Assembly: GCA_024640745.1 (NCBI GenBank)
Contig: JAHEEL010000070.1
Coordinates: 1-10,173 of the forward strand
DNA length: 10,173 bases
Direction of reading: 5' to 3'
Source: Actinomycetes bacterium
GTDB taxonomy: Bacteria; Actinomycetota; Acidimicrobiia; Spongiisociales; UBA5794
Shown here: in pieces, positions 5,525 to 10,173 of the stretch
Layout of the letters: every line of letters begins with the position of its first letter
How positions within the stretch are numbered: position 1 is the stretch's first letter
Program-made: the position numbers and the translations under genes
The notes under the pieces: generated by a model
Databases searched by the model: none
The model's input: only the letters and a program-made list of their open reading frames with translations
Told to the model about the DNA's origin: nothing

Positions 5525-6457
5525 ATGATTGATGTCGTCGTCGCGACATTGCTCGTCCTCCTCGTCGTGCGGGGTTGGGTGCGAGGACTGCTGCGCGAGG
5601 CCATTGACGTCGGCACGCTCGTGGTCGGCGCCATCCTTGCGTTCAGGCTCGCGCCGACCGCCGGCGAGATCTTGGATCGCTATGTCGGCATGTCTCCCGG
5701 CCTTGCCCGCGTCGTCGGCGGTTCGCTGCTCTTTGTCGCCATCTGGGTCTCGGCTTCCGTCACCGCCGTGCTCATCCATCGGTCGATGAAGGTCGTTCCC
5801 GGACTGAGCACGCTCAATCGTCTCGGCGGCGCCGCGCTCGGAATCGTCTATGCAGTCGTCCTCGTCGTGATCGGCATCACGCTGATGTCGGCTGCTCCGC
5901 TTCCAACGGCGATCGCCGGCGAATTCGAACGTTCCGGCGTTGTCGCCTACGTTTCGGAGCCGGTCGGTCCCGCCCAAGAGGCGCTCGGCATGATCTCGGG
6001 CGACCGCGCGCTTCAGTCGATGGCTTGGATCCGGACAGCTGTCGACGACTGGGTGGTCGACCCTGCGGTGACCACCGTCACACTGCCCGTCGACGATGGT
6101 CGCGCGGGGATGCATGCATCGGTCGACGCGGCTGCCGTCGTCTACGAACGCGTCAACCGGGCCAGGACCGACACCGGCCTGGAACCGCTCGCGTGGTCGG
6201 ACACGTTGAGCGTCGTTGCGACCAGCCGGGCGCTTGCCGCATACCGATCCGGTTCCTTCGTCGAGCGCCGGCCGATCGAGGATCGGCTGGCGTCGTCCGG
6301 AATCATCTTCGGACGGGCAGATGAACGAACGCTGCTGGCTCCGACGCCGCCGGGACTTGCGGCGGCCCTCGGAGCCGGCGGTGACTTCACCGACGTCGGT
6401 GTCGGCATCGTCGAGGGACCCTACGGCCTCATCGGCGTCGTGGTGATGGTCGCCTAG
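5525..6457 (+). CDS. CvpA-family membrane protein fused to a degenerate CAP/SCP domain
   Basis: A 310-residue protein. Residues 1-120 form the four-helix CvpA (colicin V production) membrane domain: helices at about 3-22, 26-43, 61-85 and 98-120, with the typical VRGWVRGLLREA and LNRLGGAALGIVYAVV stretches. A linker (about 121-198) leads to a CAP/SCP-like domain (about 200-310): VVYERVNRARTDTGLEPLAWSDTLSVVA is the standard CAP opening, and FTDVGVGIVEGPYGLIGVVVMV the closing strands. The usual HxxP and SpgH histidines are missing (GSFVERRP instead of a GYFxH-type motif) and the middle is shortened, so the CAP part is probably a non-enzymatic binding or structural module outside the membrane. 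ATG 5525 is the only in-frame start after the previous gene; it has no Shine-Dalgarno sequence. Probable last gene of the DUF3263-AI-2E-CvpA operon. Confidence 0.85.
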   Translation: MIDVVVATLLVLLVVRGWVRGLLREAIDVGTLVVGAILAFRLAPTAGEILDRYVGMSPGLARVVGGSLLFVAIWVSASVTAVLIHRSMKVVPGLSTLNRLGGAALGIVYAVVLVVIGITLMSAAPLPTAIAGEFERSGVVAYVSEPVGPAQEALGMISGDRALQSMAWIRTAVDDWVVDPAVTTVTLPVDDGRAGMHASVDAAAVVYERVNRARTDTGLEPLAWSDTLSVVATSRALAAYRSGSFVERRPIEDRLASSGIIFGRADERTLLAPTPPGLAAALGAGGDFTDVGVGIVEGPYGLIGVVVMVA

Positions 6458-6460
6458 GCG
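6451..6460. repeat. Perfect palindrome spanning the convergent stops
   Basis: CGCCTAGGCG is a perfect 10-base palindrome that contains the TAG stop of the CvpA-CAP gene and abuts the stop of the LppM-like gene on the other strand (6461-6463). It is too tight to form a strong RNA hairpin. It may simply reflect two abutting stop codons (CTA/TAG) in GC-rich context. Confidence 0.4.
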
Positions 6461-7420
6461 CTACCAGTCGTTGTCTTCTTCTGCAGGCGCCGCGGCGTCG
6501 CTCCGGCTGTCCTCAGACGCCGGTGCATCGTCGGGCGCCGGATCGTCATCGGCGCCTTCCGTCTCGTCGCTGGGAGTCGTGTCTGACGGATCCGGCGTAT
6601 CAGTCGGCTCATCGCTCGATGCGTCCGGTGGTCCTGAGGCGGCCCCGGCCGGTGGCAGGTCGAGGGCATCAACGGCCGGCTGCGGGTATGCCGCCGCGGC
6701 GTCGGTCACGGCCTGCTTCTCCTGCTTCTTCCCGAGCACGACAGCAGCGATGATCGCGATGACGCCGACCACGAGCACAACGCCGAGGATGATCCACAGC
6801 CACCACAGGCTGCTGCCGCCGCCGAACTCCGATTTCGCCACGAAGTCCTTCGTTCCTCCGAAGATCGGCAGCGTCCACAGCAGGCGTCCGTCGGAGAGCA
6901 CCTCGTCCGCGTTGTGCTCGACGACCGTGCCGGGCATGTCGAGGATGAAGTTCGCTGAGAACACGTCGTCGGTCAGATCGGTCGGGTCGAACGGGATGTC
7001 CCCGACGTCCTGCTCTTCAGCCGAGGCGGTTGCAGACAGCGCAGCCGACTCGTCGTCCATGACGAACGAGAACTCTGAGAAGACGGCGTCTCCGCCGGTG
7101 TCGCCGGCGAGGTCGGTGATGACTTCCGAGACGTCGGAGAACTCCTTCTGCGCCCCCGTGAACGTCATGTCCTCTTCGGTACGCTCGATCACGGTTCCGC
7201 CTTCGACTTCGAGATCAGTCCCGAGATTCAGATCACCGAAGAGATCATCTGTCGTTCCTCCGGAGGACTCGATGAGCTCGCGGAACTCGTCGTCCAGTCC
7301 GACCTCGAACGCGAGGGTGCCGGATTTGTCCTCGTTGACGTCGACGAGGACGTTGACCTCAGCGCGGCACGCGACCGTCAGCAGTGCAATGCCGGCTACT
7401 AGCAGCAGCAGTTTCTTCAT
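6461..7420 (-). CDS. LppM-like membrane lipoprotein with acidic cytoplasmic tail
   Basis: A 319-residue protein. Residues 1-18 form a lipoprotein signal (MKKLLLLVAGIALLTVAC, Cys18 predicted lipidated). The extracytoplasmic domain (about 19-195) resembles mycobacterial LppM (Rv2171): an opening strand EVNVLVDVNEDKSGTLAFEVGL and the distinctive closing segment FILDMPGTVVEHNADEVLSDG followed by RLLWTLPIFGGT. A single membrane helix (about 205-230, LWWLWIILGVVLVVGVIAIIAAVVLG) is followed by KKQEKQ, which places the last 85 residues inside the cell. That tail is low-complexity, rich in Asp, Glu, Pro, Ser and Thr (about 260-319). Dual anchoring by lipid and helix is unusual among simple lipoproteins. 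Mycobacterial LppM is linked to envelope and phagosome biology; the role here is unknown. A Shine-Dalgarno GGGAG (complement of 7427-7431) lies 6 bases before the ATG. Confidence 0.82.
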   Translation of the reverse strand: MKKLLLLVAGIALLTVACRAEVNVLVDVNEDKSGTLAFEVGLDDEFRELIESSGGTTDDLFGDLNLGTDLEVEGGTVIERTEEDMTFTGAQKEFSDVSEVITDLAGDTGGDAVFSEFSFVMDDESAALSATASAEEQDVGDIPFDPTDLTDDVFSANFILDMPGTVVEHNADEVLSDGRLLWTLPIFGGTKDFVAKSEFGGGSSLWWLWIILGVVLVVGVIAIIAAVVLGKKQEKQAVTDAAAAYPQPAVDALDLPPAGAASGPPDASSDEPTDTPDPSDTTPSDETEGADDDPAPDDAPASEDSRSDAAAPAEEDNDW

Positions 7421-7456
7421 GTGATGCTCCCGGGGATCTTGGGGCGACTCGAATGG

Positions 7457-7464
7457 ATGCTATA
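7457..7464 (-). promoter_or_regulatory. Candidate -10 region of the LppM-like gene
   Basis: On the minus strand, TATAGC (complement of 7459-7464), overlapping TAGCAT (complement of 7457-7462), lies about 40 bases upstream of the start at 7420. That leaves room for a short leader carrying the Shine-Dalgarno sequence. No convincing -35 is visible. Confidence 0.3.
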
Positions 7465-7487
7465 CCTCCATCGTCCCCGTCGTGACA

Positions 7488-7503
7488 TATCCTGAGCGGT
7501 ATG
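7488..7503 (+). promoter_or_regulatory. Leaderless-type -10 box of the 7501 gene
   Basis: TATCCT (7488-7493) matches TANNNT, and the ATG follows after 7 bases at 7501. No Shine-Dalgarno sequence is present (the 7 bases are GAGCGGT). Transcription would start at or next to the ATG. It sits back-to-back with the promoter candidate of the divergent LppM-like gene. Confidence 0.45.
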
Positions 7504-8256
7504 GTGCCGGAAGCCCAGAGACTGCACGTGGCGTTCGTCGCAGCGATACCCTCGTACGTGGCGGCGGTGTGCGCCGAACGCGGCTATCCCCTCGACCGGG
7601 CCATGATCGAAGCGATCGATGAGGCGACGGCGGTCGTGGACGCCGAACTTGCCGCTGAGCTCGAACGGGACTTCCGCGTGCAACGCCGGAGCCCGCTGGA
7701 GATCGTGCGAGTCGCTCTGGCATCCGTATCACACGTCTTGTCCGACGGGGGCGTCACCGCACGCGATCCGAGCGGGCGCGATTCCGAGGAAGATCCATTC
7801 GGGCTCGCTCCCGGATCGTCGAGCGAGCTCGGCGCCGAAGCCCACGAGGCCCATCTCCGATGGGGTGTGGCAAAGGCGTCGGCATTCGTCGGCGACGCAG
7901 CGCCGACGCTGGTGAAGCCGACCGTGGCGGTGATGGCGTCGGATCGAGCCGAACGCGAATCGTTGGTGGCATCGATCGAGGGCCGCGGCATGTCCTGTGT
8001 TGCGGTTCGCAACCCTGGTGCTGTTGAAGCGTCACTCGACGACCGGGCGGTCATGGTTGCGGTGGTCGATCTTGCGCATCGATCCGCCCGAGACGCGATC
8101 GACCGGTTCGTCGAGCACGGGGTCACCACGATCGCCTATGGGGATGCCATTGAGGACCTACTCGAAACCGGTTTGCGAGCCCAGGGTGTCCGCCACATCG
8201 TCGATCGGCACCGCTTGCTTGCGGATCCAGGCGGGTTCATTCCGCTCATCGTTTGA
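7501..8256 (+). CDS. Unrecognised protein with a receiver-like C-terminal half
   Basis: A 251-residue soluble protein that I do not recognise as a named family. The N-terminal part (1-85) is helical and charged, with a distinctive FRVQRRSPLEIVRVALASVSHVL segment (58-80). A polar linker follows (about 86-110, RDPSGRDSEEDPFGLAPGSSSE), then a short AHEAHLRWGVAKASAFV helix. Residues about 139-251 look like a Rossmann or CheY-type receiver: KPTVAVMASDRAERESLVASI (strand 1, helix 1), VMVAVVDLA (184-192, with Asp190 where the phosphoacceptor would lie), GVTTIAYGD (207-215) and VRHIVDRHRLL (230-240). The conserved receiver Lys is not evident, so it may be a pseudo-receiver. There is no DNA-binding output domain. 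It is divergent from the LppM-like gene and convergent, with a 20-base gap, on the glucosidase gene. Confidence 0.7.
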   Translation: MVPEAQRLHVAFVAAIPSYVAAVCAERGYPLDRAMIEAIDEATAVVDAELAAELERDFRVQRRSPLEIVRVALASVSHVLSDGGVTARDPSGRDSEEDPFGLAPGSSSELGAEAHEAHLRWGVAKASAFVGDAAPTLVKPTVAVMASDRAERESLVASIEGRGMSCVAVRNPGAVEASLDDRAVMVAVVDLAHRSARDAIDRFVEHGVTTIAYGDAIEDLLETGLRAQGVRHIVDRHRLLADPGGFIPLIV

Positions 8257-8276
8257 GGCACCCGGCTCGGAAGGCT

Positions 8277-9899
8277 TCAGCCGCGCGCGGACCCGAGTAC
8301 GAGCGCCTCGTTGGGAGCCAACGTCACCGTCGTGCCGTCGACATCGGTGCGGGTGGCGTCAGTCGAGATCAACATGGGTCCCGGCGAGGCGATACGCGCC
8401 ACCTGTGGCTTGCTGGAGAAGTTGATGAGGACCGTGGTGCGCTCGGTGTGGTGCTCCCGCTCGTAGCCGAGCACGTCGGCCGGCAGGTCGTCGAGAAGGT
8501 TCATCGTTCCTCGGCTGAGCGATGCTCGGGCGCGCCGGAGGCGCAGCAGGCGCCGGACGAAGTTGAGCATGGATTCCGAAGCGCCCAGTTGTGTCTCGAC
8601 GTTGCGCTCTGCCGCGTCATCCCCGAACGGGAGCCACGGAGCGACTGAAGGGTCGGTGAATCCGTGGCCGGGACCGGGTGTCCACGGCATCGGTGTGCGA
8701 CACCCGTCGCGGCTCGTTCCCGGCACTCGTTTGCCCCAGGGGTCTTGTTCTTGCTCGGCCGGCACGTCGGTTTCGCGCATCGCCAGTTCGTCTCCGTAGT
8801 AGAGCGTCGGTTGACCGCGCAGCGTGAGCAGGAGGGTGGCAGCGGTCCTGGCGTTTTCCGGCCCGTACCGGGTGGCGAGGCGCTGTTCGTCGTGGTTTCC
8901 GAGCACGTGGTTGGGCCACCCGTGTGCGGGCACCACGGCTTCGAGCGCCCGGATGCGCGTGCGGAAGGTGTCCGCATCCCATCCGGCCCAAATGAGGGAG
9001 AAGTTGTACGGCATGTGAAGCTCGTCGCCGTGGCCGTAGTACGAGGCCCATTCGTCCCAATCGAAGATATGGATTTCCCCGACCGAGAACCGGTCGCCGT
9101 CGTATTCGTCGAGGACGGCGCGGAAGCCTCGGTAGACGCTGTGCACGTCGGGGTGGCCCCGGTCGTGCACATGCTCCCAGGCGTTGAACGGGCCCATCGG
9201 CTTGAACGTGGCCATGGCCGCGGGGTCGACAGCGGCGGGGTTGTCGGCGAAAGCAGGGTCCTTCATCACGTAGTGGGCCACATCGATTCGGAATCCATCG
9301 ACACCTCGATCGAGCCAGAATCGGACCGTATCGAACATCGCAGCGGCGACCTCCGGATTGCGCCAGTTGAGATCCGGTTGCTCGGAGAGAAACGAGTGGA
9401 GGTACCACTGGCCGGTGCGCTCGTCGAAGGTCCAGGCCGGACCTCCGAACTCCGATTGCCAGTTGTTCGGTAGCTCGCCGTCCGGTTTCGAATCGTGCCA
9501 GACGTACCAGTCCCGTCTTGGGTTTGCTCGAGACGAGCGCGACTCGACGAACCAGGGATGCCGGTCCGAAGTGTGGTTCGGCACCCAGTCGACGATGACC
9601 TTGAGGTCGAGATCATGGGCTGCGGCGAGGAGGCGGTCGAAGTCTTCGAGTGTGCCGAACAGTGGATCGACGTCGGTGTAGTCCGAGACGTCGTAGCCGA
9701 AGTCGGCCATAGGTGACGGGTAGAACGGCGAGATCCAGATGGCGTCGACACCGAGGGTGTCCACGAGGTAGCCCAGCCGCTCGGTGATGCCGTTGAGGTC
9801 GCCGATGCCGTTTCCGGTCGTGTCTTGGAAGGACCGTGGGTAGATCTGATAGACCACGGCAGTCTTCCACCACTCCAGGTCCGTTTGGTGCGGGCGCAT
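8277..9899 (-). CDS. GH13 alpha-glucosidase (oligo-1,6-/alpha-1,4-glucosidase type)
   Basis: A 540-residue cytosolic glycoside hydrolase family 13 enzyme that would release glucose from the non-reducing ends of malto- or isomalto-oligosaccharides, trehalose-like sugars or sucrose. The (beta/alpha)8 barrel begins with WWKTAVVYQIYPRSFQDTTGNGIGDL, typical of the group. Region I is DWVPNH (104-109), region V is QPDLNW (174-179), region II is GFRIDVAH with nucleophile Asp206, region III is VGEIHI with acid/base Glu275, and region IV is LGNHDEQR with Asp337. The C-terminal beta domain (about 455-540) ends in TVTLAPNEALVLG. Val207 after the nucleophile is often linked to activity on alpha-1,6 bonds, but specificity cannot be fixed by eye. 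No signal peptide. The upstream neighbour on the same strand, 21 bases away, is a TipAS-domain regulator gene. Confidence 0.93.
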   Translation of the reverse strand: MRPHQTDLEWWKTAVVYQIYPRSFQDTTGNGIGDLNGITERLGYLVDTLGVDAIWISPFYPSPMADFGYDVSDYTDVDPLFGTLEDFDRLLAAAHDLDLKVIVDWVPNHTSDRHPWFVESRSSRANPRRDWYVWHDSKPDGELPNNWQSEFGGPAWTFDERTGQWYLHSFLSEQPDLNWRNPEVAAAMFDTVRFWLDRGVDGFRIDVAHYVMKDPAFADNPAAVDPAAMATFKPMGPFNAWEHVHDRGHPDVHSVYRGFRAVLDEYDGDRFSVGEIHIFDWDEWASYYGHGDELHMPYNFSLIWAGWDADTFRTRIRALEAVVPAHGWPNHVLGNHDEQRLATRYGPENARTAATLLLTLRGQPTLYYGDELAMRETDVPAEQEQDPWGKRVPGTSRDGCRTPMPWTPGPGHGFTDPSVAPWLPFGDDAAERNVETQLGASESMLNFVRRLLRLRRARASLSRGTMNLLDDLPADVLGYEREHHTERTTVLINFSSKPQVARIASPGPMLISTDATRTDVDGTTVTLAPNEALVLGSARG

Positions 9900-9912
9900 C
9901 GTCGGAACGCTA
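9897..9912 (-). promoter_or_regulatory. Leaderless-type -10 box of the glucosidase gene
   Basis: On the minus strand, TAGCGT (complement of 9907-9912) is followed after 7 bases by the ATG (complement of 9897-9899). The gene has no Shine-Dalgarno sequence. Because the TipAS-type gene ends only 21 bases upstream, read-through from that gene is an equally possible source of transcript. Confidence 0.35.
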
Positions 9913-9920
9913 GCCCGCTT

Positions 9921-10173
9921 TCACGGTCGGTCCGTTGCAGACCCGTCGCGGTAGCGGGCGGCGATCGCCGCCGCCAGGTATTCGGCGAGGCCGTCGCCGG
10001 CCGTGTTGATGTGCGTGCGGAAGCGTTCGTCGGTGACGTACATCGCTCCGAGTCCTGCGTGGATCTCCGGGCTGCACGCGTAGAACCATTTCGTGATGTG
10101 GGCCCGGTGGGCGTCAACGAGCCCCGCCGCCTCCGCCGAGTCGGCGGGGATACCGGCGTCGATCAGGCGCAAG
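9921..10173 (-). CDS. TipAS-domain protein, C-terminal part (MerR/TipA-type regulator; 5' end outside window)
   Basis: The last 83 or so codons of a gene that enters from beyond the right edge; the TTG at 10172 is not a credible start. The visible part matches the TipAS domain, the antibiotic- or ligand-recognition domain at the C-terminus of TipA-like MerR regulators: VDAHRAHITKWFYACSPEIH, then LGAMYVTDERFRTHIN and GDGLAEYLAAAIAARY. In TipA, the domain wraps around thiopeptides and similar ligands and activates transcription through an N-terminal MerR helix-turn-helix, which would lie outside this window. The TGA stop lies 21 bases before the glucosidase start on the same strand, so the two may be co-transcribed. 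A stand-alone TipAS protein without the DNA-binding part cannot be excluded. Confidence 0.82.
   Translation of the reverse strand, partial: LRLIDAGIPADSAEAAGLVDAHRAHITKWFYACSPEIHAGLGAMYVTDERFRTHINTAGDGLAEYLAAAIAARYRDGSATDRP

Noticed and set aside
6471..7424. A 317-codon serine-rich open frame opposite the LppM-like gene
   Set aside because: It mirrors the acidic codons (GAC, GAG, TCG) of the real gene, has no domain or ribosome-binding sequence, and covers the same interval; the minus-strand protein has a signal peptide, fold motif and membrane helix.
2165..8268. CACCCGGCTC of the tRNA 3' end (2165-2174) recurs at 8259-8268, as in att sites of an integrated element
   Set aside because: Only 10 bases match in a GC-rich background, there is no integrase or mobile gene between, and the interval holds ordinary actinobacterial chromosomal families.
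9266..10117. A 283-codon minus-strand frame overlapping the glucosidase start and the TipAS gene
   Set aside because: Ser/Thr/Arg-rich out-of-frame shadow; both real genes have clear family motifs in other frames.

Overview
The window is a GC-rich, gene-dense bacterial chromosome segment. The gene set (DUF3263, an Rv1738-like DUF1876 protein, an LppM-like lipoprotein, a TipAS-domain regulator, and a CysS with QSEPHLGHGRS at its HIGH site) points to Actinomycetota. The non-mycobacterial look of the proteins suggests a deep lineage such as Acidimicrobiia, but that is inference. No transposase, integrase, CRISPR array, phage gene or recognisable defence system was seen.

Left part (1-2176): the 3' bulk of cysS (cysteinyl-tRNA synthetase), an overlapping rlmB-type TrmH/SpoU 23S rRNA 2'-O-methyltransferase and a tRNA-Thr(TGT) form a translation-related cluster on the plus strand. 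Next come a short intergenic stretch and a DUF1801 gene (2469-2906), which converges through two hairpins on a minus-strand SGNH-hydrolase lipoprotein (2970-3536). Divergent from that lipoprotein is a small DUF1876/Rv1738-like gene with atypical codons.

Middle part (3976-6457): a likely operon of a DUF3263 protein, an AI-2E-family transporter (start and stop overlap as GTGA) and a CvpA membrane protein fused to a degenerate CAP/SCP domain. It converges, with only 3 bases between stops, on a minus-strand LppM-like membrane lipoprotein (6461-7420).

Right part (7501-10173): an unrecognised soluble protein with a receiver-like C-terminal half, then a minus-strand GH13 alpha-glucosidase. Upstream of the glucosidase on the same strand is the end of a TipAS-domain (MerR/TipA-type) regulator that runs off the window.

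The most interesting patterns are: three genes without a Shine-Dalgarno sequence that have a TANNNT box exactly 6-7 bases before the ATG, as expected for leaderless mRNAs; the CvpA-CAP fusion whose CAP part has lost its histidines; the Rv1738-like gene with out-of-character codons beside a cluster of ACGATG motifs; and the orphan receiver-like protein. I see no clear evidence for a wholly new multi-gene system.
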